From JAFGXF01 sp963732595 (GTDB taxonomy: Bacteria > Chloroflexota > Anaerolineae > Anaerolineales > Anaerolineaceae): DNA of 64,000 nucleotides. The notes beneath the pieces were generated by a model that worked only from the letters and a program-made list of their open reading frames with translations, ran no database searches and was not told the origin of the DNA. Positions 30,138-38,150 of the stretch are shown piece after piece. Where the stretch lies: positions 2,356,001-2,420,000 of the forward strand of contig CAVSZZ010000002.1 in assembly GCA_963732595.1 (NCBI GenBank), written 5' to 3'. The number at the start of each line of letters is the position of its first letter. The first letter of the stretch is position 1. The translations under genes and the position numbers were made by a program.

Positions 30138-30181
30138 GCTGAAGGTGTCACCCCGCACTCGGACTAGCACGTTAAGGATCC

Positions 30182-30640
30182 GTGGATTACCTAAAAATGG
30201 ATCGAATTATTCGTTATCAAGGCGCCATCCTCCAGGATGACCATCTCCTGCTGATCCAGCATCGCGAGCATGCCAGCGGACGCACCTACTGGGTCATTCC
30301 CGGCGGTGGTCGCGAGCAGGACGAGTCGGAAGAGGCATGCGTCAAACGGGAAATGCTGGAAGAAACCGGCTTGACTGTGTCGGTCGAGCGCCTGCTGCTG
30401 GACGAAGCCGGACAGTCGCCGGGCGTTTATCAATGGTACCGCACTTACCTGTGCCGGGTGATCTCCGGGGAGGCCAGTCCAGGCTATGAACCGGAAGAGG
30501 AGGCGGCCTCCTGGTATGCCATCAGCCAGGTGAGGTGGTGTGACCTGAGAGCGCCTGCTTCCTGGGAAGAAGATGTCGGCCAGGATACGTTTACGTATCC
30601 TTTGGTGCAACGAATACGCTCCATACTCGGTTATACCTAA
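30182..30640 (+). CDS. NUDIX hydrolase
   Basis: Intact 152-residue hydrolase. The complete Nudix box is GGGREQDESEEACVKREMLE then ETGL, at about residues 40-64. A preceding YWVIPGG strand is typical of the MutT-like set. The GTG at 30182 has AAGGAT close upstream; an ATG at 30197 gives a protein five residues shorter. The substrate is not evident. It overlaps no neighbour and is followed after 37 bases by the sugar isomerase-like gene. Confidence 0.85.
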   Translation: MDYLKMDRIIRYQGAILQDDHLLLIQHREHASGRTYWVIPGGGREQDESEEACVKREMLEETGLTVSVERLLLDEAGQSPGVYQWYRTYLCRVISGEASPGYEPEEEAASWYAISQVRWCDLRAPASWEEDVGQDTFTYPLVQRIRSILGYT

Positions 30641-30677
30641 AACTAAGGCGATAATACCTAAGGATGAGTCAAACCAG

Positions 30678-31499
30678 GTGAAGATCACCATATCCACTGC
30701 AACCCTGTATTGGATCCCCTTTGAGCGCACCCTGGCAATGATCGCCGAAGCCGGTTTCCAGAACGTCGAGCTCGATCTGTATTGGGAGCGTAAAGAGTGG
30801 GCCAGCGCACAGCACCTCAAGGGTGTCTCCATACGACAGGCGGTGCGGAACATCGAAGCATCCGGTCTGAGGATTATCAGCGTTCATGATGGCGGGGGAG
30901 TCCTCGAATCAAGCCAGTCAACTCGCGGATTCATCAACCCGGATCTGGATTCGTTTCTTGATGCGATGGGTTATGCGCCCGAGTGCATCGTCTTCCATAC
31001 CCCGCATGTCGAAGGGTCAGCGGAAGATGACTGGTTCGAGCGGATCTCTGGTAATCTGGTTAAATCGCTGGATCAATACCGGCAGGTATCCACGCTGAGC
31101 ATTGAAAACATGCAGACCTTTGCGGGCTATACCGTTCCCCTGACCATGCCTAATGAGATAAAGAGCTTTGTTTATGAAAACAATTTAGGGGTAACGATGG
31201 ATACTTCTCATTACACAGAGATGGGGGTCGATATCCTGCATGCTGCTGATGTGCTCGGGACTTCGATGAAAACCATACACTTGAGTGATGGTACTCAGGT
31301 GCGAAGGCATGCCTTTATCGGAGATGGGGAGCTGAACCTGGCCGGATTACTGAGCGCGGTCGATCGGGAACGGCTCATCTCCGTGAACCTCGAGTGTACG
31401 CTTTCGACAGGAGAGAAATCAGACCAGGGGATGAATAATGATGAGTTGATCTGCCGGCTGCGTGAGGCCCGGCTCCGACTTGAAGCTTACCTGGCGTAG
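30678..31499 (+). CDS. Xylose isomerase-like TIM barrel (sugar phosphate isomerase/epimerase)
   Basis: Intact, 273 residues with a GTG start at 30678; the frame is open further upstream but only through the NUDIX gene. Phrases typical of AP-endonuclease-2-type barrels: MIAEAGFQNVELDLYWER, GLRIISVHDGGGV, CIVFHTPHVEG, LSIENMQTF, LGVTMDTSHYTEMG, KTIHLSDG, HAFIGDGELN and SVNLECTLS. The Glu, Asp and His residues at these strand ends would bind a divalent metal. Substrate unknown; no sugar operon surrounds it. Convergent with the histidine kinase gene. Confidence 0.72.
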   Translation: MKITISTATLYWIPFERTLAMIAEAGFQNVELDLYWERKEWASAQHLKGVSIRQAVRNIEASGLRIISVHDGGGVLESSQSTRGFINPDLDSFLDAMGYAPECIVFHTPHVEGSAEDDWFERISGNLVKSLDQYRQVSTLSIENMQTFAGYTVPLTMPNEIKSFVYENNLGVTMDTSHYTEMGVDILHAADVLGTSMKTIHLSDGTQVRRHAFIGDGELNLAGLLSAVDRERLISVNLECTLSTGEKSDQGMNNDELICRLREARLRLEAYLA

Positions 31500-31511
31500 A
31501 TGGATGATCCG

Positions 31512-32942
31512 CTACCGGGCAACCGGCAATGTGAATGAAATACAGGTGCCCGGATGCTCCTGGTCCACAGTTACAGGACTCTCGGCCTTGATCCATCCCC
31601 CATGCGCCTCGACCAATTGCCGGGTGATCGCCAGGCCCAACCCTGAGCCGCCCGACTTGCGGTCGCGGGACCTGTCCACCCGGTAAAAACGCTCGAATAC
31701 CAGCGGCAAATCCTGGGCGGGGATGCCCGGACCTGTATCACTGACCGAAATATTGACCTCGGTGCCTTCGTTCGCTGCTTTCAGCACGATCGATCCCTTT
31801 TGGGGTGTGTAATTCAAGGCATTCGCGATCAGGTTGGTGATCACCTGGGCAATGCGGTCCGGATCGATCAGGACAGCCGGTAGCTCCGAATCCTGGTGAT
31901 AATCCAACTGGATCTTCTTATCAAGCGCAGCCGGTTTAAATTTATCCAGCAGATTGGGTAGAAAATGGGATAGATCCGTGGGTTGTTTTTCCAACACCAA
32001 TTCACCCGCTTCAGCGATGGACAACAGGCGCAGGTCCGCGATCAGGCGGTTGAGCAGCAGCGATTCCTCGTGCAGGATGGCCAGATGTGATTCATCGCAG
32101 GGAATGACGCCATCCAGCATGCCCTCCAGGTTGGCCTGCACGACCGTCAGGGGTGTGCGCAGTTCGTGCGCGATGTCCGCGATCATGCGCCGGCGCAGGG
32201 TCTGGGCGCTTTCCAGGTCGTCGGCCATGTGGTTGAAGGCAGTCGCCAGGTCTCCCAACTCGTCCCTGGTATTGGCCGGGATCCGGCGGGAGAGATTACC
32301 ACGGGCAAACTCTGCAGCCGCGGTTTTCATCGTGCTCAATGGCGCGGTAAAGTGACGGAAGAGCAGAATGCCCAGCAGGAGGGCGATCAGACTGGCTACC
32401 AGGGCAGCTATAAAGATCGAGCGATTGACTGAAGTTAGGAAGATACTTGAGGCGGCAGCCAGTGGAGATGCGTCTCCCTGTGACGGGATCAAGATTCCAA
32501 CCAGCTGATCAGATACTGTGATTGGAACGCCGTTCGCCAATTGATCATCTGGCAACAGCTGACCGGTCAGGAGGCTAGCAGAGTCATGCAGAACCAGACC
32601 CTCGGGGTCTGCCAGGATGATGCGCTGGTTGGGGGTAGACTTGCCGGGTCCCTGTCCCATGCCATGACCCATAGCGCCTTGCCCGGCTGAACCCATCATG
32701 GGCATGCTCGACAGTAGATTGGTCGTGATGAAGGCATCCACCCCGTTCCAGCTGCCGTTCGCGGCGTAATACTCCGCCAGCGGCGTTACCAGCGTCTCTG
32801 CCAGGGTCTGGCTGACGCGGTTGGTGTAAAGTGAAAATGCCGAGCGGGTCGCCTGCCAGGTCGAGATCCCGATGATCAGTCCTCCGATGACGATCACCAG
32901 GAGAAAGGCGCCCAGCAATTTGAACAGCAGGCTGTTACGCAT
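31512..32942 (-). CDS. BaeS-like sensor histidine kinase with Met/His-rich sensor loop
   Basis: Membrane histidine kinase of about 476 residues. One N-terminal helix (LLGAFLLVIVIGGLIIGI), an extracytoplasmic sensor region of about 140 residues, a second helix (IFIAALVASLIALLLGILLF), a HAMP domain (STMKTAAAEFARGNLSRRI), the phosphoacceptor box IADIAHELRTPL and an ATPase domain (NLIANALNYTP, DTGPGIP, GGSGLGLAI). The sensor region contains SSMPMMGSAGQGAMGHGMG, rich in Met, Gly and His, which suggests copper or silver binding. The start at 32942 overlaps the response regulator gene by eight bases. A secreted Met-rich protein lies upstream at 34 kb. Confidence 0.88.
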   Translation of the reverse strand: MRNSLLFKLLGAFLLVIVIGGLIIGISTWQATRSAFSLYTNRVSQTLAETLVTPLAEYYAANGSWNGVDAFITTNLLSSMPMMGSAGQGAMGHGMGQGPGKSTPNQRIILADPEGLVLHDSASLLTGQLLPDDQLANGVPITVSDQLVGILIPSQGDASPLAAASSIFLTSVNRSIFIAALVASLIALLLGILLFRHFTAPLSTMKTAAAEFARGNLSRRIPANTRDELGDLATAFNHMADDLESAQTLRRRMIADIAHELRTPLTVVQANLEGMLDGVIPCDESHLAILHEESLLLNRLIADLRLLSIAEAGELVLEKQPTDLSHFLPNLLDKFKPAALDKKIQLDYHQDSELPAVLIDPDRIAQVITNLIANALNYTPQKGSIVLKAANEGTEVNISVSDTGPGIPAQDLPLVFERFYRVDRSRDRKSGGSGLGLAITRQLVEAHGGWIKAESPVTVDQEHPGTCISFTLPVAR

Positions 32943-33624
32943 TTGGCAGCTCTTCGTATTTATAACCGACCCCAAAAACGGTATGGATCAGACTTGGGTT
33001 GCGTGGATCGGGCTCCAGCTTGAGCCTGAGATTCTTGATATGAGCGTCGATCGTCCTTTCGTAACCCTCATATGTGGTCCCCTGGGTCTTTTCGAGGAGC
33101 TGCAATCGTGAAAAGACGCGCCTTGGATTCTGAGCCAGGATCACCAGCAAATCGAATTCCGTGGGGGTCAATTCGATGGTTACGCCGTCTCGCAGGACGG
33201 TATGCTGGGTGGGATCGATCTCCAGGCGTTCCGATTTGATCACCTGGGATTCCGCACCGGCACCACTGCGCCGGAGGACTGTCTTTATCCGGGCAACCAC
33301 CTCACGCGGGCTGAAGGGCTTGACGATGTAATCATCCGCGCCCAGCTCCAGGCCGACCAGCTTGTCGGTCTCCTCGGAGCGGGCGGTTAACATAATGATG
33401 GGCACATCCGAATCCTGGCGGATGGTCTGGCAGACTTCCAGGCCATCCCGGCCGGGCAGATTGAGGTCCAGCAGGATCAGGGCCGGGTTCTTCGATTGGA
33501 AGAGTTCCAGGGCGGTCTTCCCGTCCTGTGCGGTGATCGTGCGGAACCCTGAATTGGTCAGGTAGGCGCTGATCACGGCGCTGATCTGAGGCTCATCATC
33601 GACGATCAAAATCAAGCTTTCCAT
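32935..33624 (-). CDS. OmpR-family response regulator
   Basis: Intact 229-residue DNA-binding regulator. Receiver domain with acidic pocket VDDEP, phosphoacceptor in LILLDLNLPGRDG (Asp about 52), Thr in IIMLTARS and Lys in IVKPFSPRE. The winged-helix effector domain has ELTPTEFDLLVILAQNPRRV and TIDAHIKNLRLKLEPDP. Its 3' end overlaps the cognate histidine kinase start by eight bases. A strong terminator lies upstream, between it and the secreted Met-rich protein gene, so it may have its own promoter or depend on read-through. Confidence 0.92.
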   Translation of the reverse strand: MESLILIVDDEPQISAVISAYLTNSGFRTITAQDGKTALELFQSKNPALILLDLNLPGRDGLEVCQTIRQDSDVPIIMLTARSEETDKLVGLELGADDYIVKPFSPREVVARIKTVLRRSGAGAESQVIKSERLEIDPTQHTVLRDGVTIELTPTEFDLLVILAQNPRRVFSRLQLLEKTQGTTYEGYERTIDAHIKNLRLKLEPDPRNPSLIHTVFGVGYKYEELPNA

Positions 33625-33686
33625 GGATAACCCTTATTATACAGATATCTGTCAATTTGATGCCCTGTATGGCTAAAAGCAACAAA

Positions 33687-33721
33687 AAACCAGGGTATGC
33701 TCGGGTGAGATACCCTGGTTT
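33687..33721 (-). terminator. Terminator between the secreted protein and the two-component genes
   Basis: A 12-bp stem (33687-33698 with 33710-33721) with an 11-base loop is followed on the minus strand by a T6 run. Confidence 0.8.
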
Positions 33722-33737
33722 CATGGCTAATTTCTAA

Positions 33738-34273
33738 TTACGGTAGATTGGGGCAGGTGCCGGTACCGAATCCACCACCCATGCGTCCGCCTGAGCGACC
33801 CATCATGCCAAAGCCCTGCGAGCGGCCAGTACCACCGAACATCATGCTGCCGCGGGAATTCATCCAGTCGGCTTGTTCCTGGGTGAGGGTGCCATCTGCC
33901 ACAGCCAGATCAATGGCCTGACTGCGTGCATCGAGCATCAAAGCCTGGAACTCTTCCAGGGTGAAACCCTCTGCAAGTGCGATCTGCGACATGGTCTCCC
34001 CATCAGCAAGCCGGGTTTCGATTTCAGATTCCGTGATTCCCAGTTTGTCAGCGAAGATCTCTTCCATGTAATCGTGCAGAATGCCGCCACCGGTCATACC
34101 GAAGTCGCCGGAATTTCGACCACAACCAGCCCGGTTGAGCAGGTTGTCCAGCAGACCGCAGCTGACGCGGTTGCGGGTGTGGGATCCCCTGTGTCAGCGG
34201 ATACGACCGTGGTAGCAGTCAGGGTGAGCGCCAGGACGGCGATCAGGGATAGCCAAATGATTCTTTTGTTCAT
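33738..34273 (-). CDS. Secreted DUF2680-like protein with Met/Gly-rich tail, one frameshift
   Basis: About 178 residues. N-terminal signal peptide (KRIIWLSLIAVLALTLTA, ending near VVSA) from the ATG at 34273, which has AAGGAG ahead. The frame breaks near 34163; the next frame reads GLLDNLLNRAGCGRNSGDFG and runs into KLGITESEIETRLADGETMS and LTQEQADWMNSRGS, the helical pattern of DUF2680 proteins. The tail is rich in Met, Gly and Arg (SMMFGG, FGMMGRSGGRMGGG). Directly upstream of a two-component system whose sensor loop has the same Met-Gly style, so the two may act together in metal handling. Confidence 0.65.
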
Positions 34274-34470
34274 GGTTATTTCTCCTTTTATTTCTTAACC
34301 TTGATGCTTATCTTACCGTGTCGGATGTGAAGATTTGATGAAGAAATAGCGAGAATTGTATTAACTTGGTCAGGCTGAGAAAATATAAGATTCTCAAATA
34401 ATGAACCAGTTTGAAAAATGTACAATATACTTACAAAACATTAATATAAATGAGTATAATAATATAGTAT
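34274..34470. other. AT-rich spacer opening the accessory island
   Basis: No gene seen. G+C content falls sharply here. The spacer holds the promoter at 34431-34460 and no recognisable attachment site or repeat. Confidence 0.5.
34431..34460 (+). promoter_or_regulatory. Promoter of the NlpC/P60 operon, near-leaderless
   Basis: TTACAA (34431-34436), 18 bases, TATAAT (34455-34460). Transcription would begin only about four bases before the ATG at 34471, and no ribosome binding site is present there. Confidence 0.5.
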
Positions 34471-34992
34471 ATGACTCCATATGTGATCGATGAAGGTAGC
34501 AAAGTCGATAGAGACAGGTTAGATTTATTCACGAAGCGTGGTAATTATATAAAGAACGCTCGTAAACGAGAGCGTGCTCCAGAATCGATGCTTGCTGCTA
34601 AAGAATACATCGAACGTTTATGTCAAAAACCAATTATTAATAGATCACTATCTAGTTCCTATAATTGTGTTGGATTAGTTTTTGCTTCTCGAAGGGTATG
34701 GATTGAACGAGATCAATTGCCTCTTATTTTTTCTGACGACGGTTACTATTTACTAGATAAGAAGGCTGATATTATTCCAGGCGATCTTATTGTTTATAAG
34801 AAGAGTAAGGATTCAGTCGATATAGAACATATAGGCATAATCATTGACAGATGTGACGAAATAGAAACTGCCACAATAAAATTAAAAATACTTAGTCAAT
34901 TCGGTTTTGATGGTGAGTACATCCACGATGAAGAAGTTGTACCAAATAATTATGGCTCTTACCATGAATACTATTCTGAAAGAAAGAAATGA
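34471..34992 (+). CDS. NlpC/P60-like Cys-His hydrolase
   Basis: Intact 173-residue protein of the papain-like NlpC/P60 type. The catalytic Cys is in SSSYNCVGLVFASR (Cys66), a DIIPGDLIVYK strand follows, and the catalytic His is in DIEHIGIIID (His120). No signal peptide or membrane anchor, so unlike cell-wall enzymes it would act in the cytoplasm. AT-rich, with codon use unlike the flanking genes. The stop overlaps the next start (ATGA), and a third gene follows after four bases. A cytoplasmic NlpC/P60 enzyme in an accessory operon suggests defence or toxin activity, but that is inference. Confidence 0.7.
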   Translation: MTPYVIDEGSKVDRDRLDLFTKRGNYIKNARKRERAPESMLAAKEYIERLCQKPIINRSLSSSYNCVGLVFASRRVWIERDQLPLIFSDDGYYLLDKKADIIPGDLIVYKKSKDSVDIEHIGIIIDRCDEIETATIKLKILSQFGFDGEYIHDEEVVPNNYGSYHEYYSERKK

Positions 34993-35651
34993 AAACAAAC
35001 AAGATTAATAATGAATTTTATAATTACATTGAATCTGTTGACTTATCCAACAAATTAAACCTATCTTCTGGATTAACTATGTTCGTGAATATTCTAAACG
35101 AAGATAAGAATGTAAAAGAGGTCAAAGATTTATTAAGTAGAGACGAGGATTTACTACTCGACCTATATAGACGGTTGTTCACTCTAACAAAAATAATCGT
35201 CGATTATAGATATGAAAACCCAAATGATACAGCAATTGCAGTCTATTTATGGATATTAAATCAAGTAAATCCTAAATCAAGCATATTATGCGGGTTAGCT
35301 AAAAATGTAATTGGAAAAGTAGAGAATCTCTGGTGGGCAAAAATACTTAATGAGGTTATTTCATGCGAGGAAATTACGTCACAATTCGCATATTCAAAGA
35401 TGGTTTTTGATAAAGAGGAAATATTCGAACTTATTAATACAGTTAGCGAAAAAATATATAAAATGTCCCTAATAAACGAATTTCCGGATCATGAGGGCAG
35501 AGTGCTTATTAAGAACCTTGGTTCTTATTATCAATCAAGTGGTTTGAGTATAGGAATACCTGCTCCTGATTGGCCGAAACCGAATAGTGATAAATGGGTG
35601 TTACCGTATTCTACACAAAACTCAGAGAAGAATGATGCATTATTAGGATAA
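34989..35651 (+). CDS. Unknown helical protein in the NlpC/P60 operon
   Basis: Intact 220-residue protein, no family recognised. Residues 1-160 look helical (VKDLLSRDEDLLLDLYRRLF, IAVYLWILNQVNPKSSIL, NLWWAKILNEVI); the last 50 residues are Pro/Ser-rich with GIPAPDWPKP and an unstructured end. No signal peptide. Overlaps the preceding hydrolase gene by four bases, which implies translational coupling and a joint function, perhaps as a partner or immunity protein for the hydrolase. Confidence 0.6.
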   Translation: MKTNKINNEFYNYIESVDLSNKLNLSSGLTMFVNILNEDKNVKEVKDLLSRDEDLLLDLYRRLFTLTKIIVDYRYENPNDTAIAVYLWILNQVNPKSSILCGLAKNVIGKVENLWWAKILNEVISCEEITSQFAYSKMVFDKEEIFELINTVSEKIYKMSLINEFPDHEGRVLIKNLGSYYQSSGLSIGIPAPDWPKPNSDKWVLPYSTQNSEKNDALLG

Positions 35652-35655
35652 TAAA

Positions 35656-36105
35656 ATGGCAAATCATTTATGGTCAGTTTTATGTGGTAATTCATCCACG
35701 GATGAGCTTAGCCATAACATAAGCTTATTTGATGTTACAGAGCAAATTACTTTAGATGGTATTCCGGTTAACGAGAAGATTATATTACCCACGAAATTTC
35801 ACCTTGTGATCACTTGGATGAGATCTGATCTTAGTAAAGAGGAAAGTATCGTTGTAAAAATAGGATTTCAGTCGCCCAATAAAGAAATAACTATTGCCGG
35901 TGAGATTCAAGTCGATTTGAAAACTTTTATTCGTGGAAGAAGCATCCTGGTTATAACGGGACTACCTTTAAGTGGCCCAGGCATGTACAATTTTGTTGTT
36001 GAGTATCGAGATATTAATTCAAATACTTGGCAATCTGCGCCATCATTTCCATTACAAGTAGAATACTCAAATATAAAACCAGTATCTGATAGCAATAATA
36101 GATAA
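35656..36105 (+). CDS. DUF6941-like beta-sandwich protein
   Basis: Intact 149-residue protein. ANHLWSVLCGNSSTDELSHN followed by ISLFDVTEQI, then PTKFHLVITWMRSD and GPGMYNFVVEYRD, matches a conserved bacterial family that I recall as DUF6941, predicted immunoglobulin-like. No catalytic residues stand out. Last gene of the three-gene operon; a strong terminator follows at 36165. In other genomes such proteins occur as small accessory genes of unknown role. Confidence 0.55.
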   Translation: MANHLWSVLCGNSSTDELSHNISLFDVTEQITLDGIPVNEKIILPTKFHLVITWMRSDLSKEESIVVKIGFQSPNKEITIAGEIQVDLKTFIRGRSILVITGLPLSGPGMYNFVVEYRDINSNTWQSAPSFPLQVEYSNIKPVSDSNNR

Positions 36106-36164
36106 TATTATTTCGATGTGGTTAGTTTCTTATATAAAAAGAGCTACCTACGAAATCATTATTA

Positions 36165-36199
36165 ATAAAACACCTCGCCAAACTGACGAGGTGTTTTAT
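36165..36199 (+). terminator. Terminator of the NlpC/P60 operon
   Basis: Perfect 13-bp stem (36165-36177 with 36187-36199) and a nine-base loop; TTTT lies at the end of the descending arm. Confidence 0.8.
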
Positions 36200-36390
36200 A
36201 AAATATCATGGGATTTTCTTGGCGTACTCTTAGGTAAATTAGGACCTAATAAAGGACTCATTTTAGCGAGTATTAAAATTTGTTGAAGCAGCTCTCTGCG
36301 TCTCATTGAGGGAATCCAGAGGATACCTTTAGGGGCTACTATCTAAGGCTCATTTAAGGAGGATTTGAACTTATAAATAAGAGGTCCTTG
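36200..36390. other. Intergenic stretch in the island
   Basis: No gene seen. It contains a small inverted repeat (TTAGGT / ACCTAA, about 36230-36250) of unknown meaning between the plus-strand operon and the minus-strand HEPN-like gene. Confidence 0.4.
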
Positions 36391-37038
36391 CTAACAAGAA
36401 TCATTCAAATAATCGATTACTGAACTAGTAATCAAACTTAGCATTGCAACTCTGGAAGAGATTAGCTCAAAATCTTGAATTGTTGCGAGATTTATTTCTT
36501 CCCAAGTTTTCGGATCAAAAATAACGTCATTCCTAGCCCAGAATGAATCAATTTTCTGTATCAGAAGTTGTATTTTAGTAAAATGTTCTATGCTGATATC
36601 GAATCCTTTACTCACAAGCAGAGCTGGTAACTCATGAGCTATTTCATTACGATGATCTCGAATAGCTTTTACATCATGAATATCATTCTCATTCAACACA
36701 CCTTCCTTCATTAACCATTCACAGGAAGGAATTAAGCCTAATCTGTCACGGTCGATAATGCATACGCCAATTTCATTTTCATAACGATTAATTTGTTGTT
36801 TGTAGGTATTAATAAAACTATCTACCATTTCCTTCGGCCAAGAATTCCTTAAACTTTCCTCTTTATTTTTAGTTATTTCATCTTGATCTAAAAAATAATC
36901 TTTAGTACCCTCAATTATCGACAATTTTAGAATTTCGAAAGCCGTCAAATATAGGGATGAGAGTAGTAAATTCATTCTAATTGTGTCAGTAGATTGGTAT
37001 TTATTTGGATCGAGTTTTATTTCCTTGCGGTTTTTCAT
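36391..37038 (-). CDS. HEPN-like protein with an Rx4H motif
   Basis: Intact 215-residue, all-helical protein. The segment AIRDHRNEIAHELPALLVS contains R130-N-E-I-A-H135, the Rx4H pattern of HEPN RNase domains, placed at the start of a helix after a helix-rich N-terminal half. The protein resembles abortive-infection or toxin-type HEPN proteins only at this motif; no antitoxin of the MNT type is adjacent. AT-rich and inside the accessory island. The assignment rests on one motif plus helical content. Confidence 0.5.
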   Translation of the reverse strand: MKNRKEIKLDPNKYQSTDTIRMNLLLSSLYLTAFEILKLSIIEGTKDYFLDQDEITKNKEESLRNSWPKEMVDSFINTYKQQINRYENEIGVCIIDRDRLGLIPSCEWLMKEGVLNENDIHDVKAIRDHRNEIAHELPALLVSKGFDISIEHFTKIQLLIQKIDSFWARNDVIFDPKTWEEINLATIQDFELISSRVAMLSLITSSVIDYLNDSC

Positions 37039-37256
37039 AAATTTGACACCATTTTAGCAAATGTCATTACTTCTCCTTGGTACTTCACAATGTGTGGTGA
37101 AATATGATATACGGTCTAACATGATTATGAATAGACGAACAATGGTATACACGCAAATAGTGAGAATACTTCCTTATTATCGCTTCACTTGATAATGTAT
37201 TTCTAGTTAAATAGGTTCAAGGAAATTAATGTATAGCTAATACTTATGAGTGCATT

Positions 37257-38023
37257 ATGTTCTTAATCGATCTTCATATTCTCTTCTACCCCTCACCTCC
37301 ATCTGGAAAAGTTGAAGAACTTCACGGGTAGCTATAACAGCTTTAAGAACATCATCCTGTGAAAGCTGCTTAGCTTGATTGTTCTCGCTGCATGTCTGGC
37401 ATGGATACCTCCTCTAGCATCATTTGACATACGCATTACGAGTTTTACTTGGTTTGTCACATGGAGCGAGGTTATCAGTTGTTGTTCACCCCCGAAATAT
37501 GCCTCAGCGGATTCTATTGCCCTACTCAAGTATATTGGAACATCGTTAATAGAATGTTGTAAAGCATAGTTGAAGTCGAGTATTGCCCTTCTTAGGAATG
37601 GGTTAGCATCAATGTCTGGCGCCCAACGTAGACCCTCAGCCAGGCCAGTCATAAAGCGATTATCAGGCACCTTAGGTTGATCTGGTAGCTCGTGGTATAT
37701 TCTACCAATGACAGGATGACTCATTCCATCAGCTGCAAGGGGTGAGATTGGAATCTCTTTCCATTCGTTTATTACAAATCGGATAGGTTTACCAGTACGT
37801 AATGCGAGAACAGAAAGAACTGCTTGCATGAAATCTTCTGTCTCATTATAGACATCTTCGAAACTATCGAATTCCTCAATAAAACTTAACTTAATGGTGG
37901 GATTATCAATAAAAACCTTAATTTTCCCTCTAGAACGGTCAATTTCGTACTCCGCTCGGAAACCTGGAACATTTTCTTTTGGATGGATCCTCCTACGAAT
38001 TCGAAGTGTGAAATTTTAGACAT
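37257..38023 (-). CDS. Unknown protein in the AT-rich island, two frameshifts
   Basis: Reconstructed protein of about 255 residues. Start at 38023 (MSKISHFEFVGG, with AGGATGA ahead). After a break near 37985 it reads PKENVPGFRAEYEIDRSRGK, IKVFIDNPTIKLSFIEEFDS, then GKPIRFVINEWKEIPISP and RAILDFNYALQHSINDVPIY. After a second break near 37385 it ends QLFQMEVRGRREYEDRL with a stop at 37257. The N-terminal half is beta-rich, the C-terminal half helical. No family recognised. It is part of the low-GC island between the HEPN-like and nuclease-like genes. Confidence 0.5.
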
Positions 38024-38150
38024 AAATTCATCCTAAAAACGATTAGTTTATAGAATAACGAAGTGTTAAAGATATAAAAATGATTTAATAATGAATGAAC
38101 TGAAGGTTTCTGTTTAGAAATAAAATAAGGAGGTTTACTATTTTCACTCC

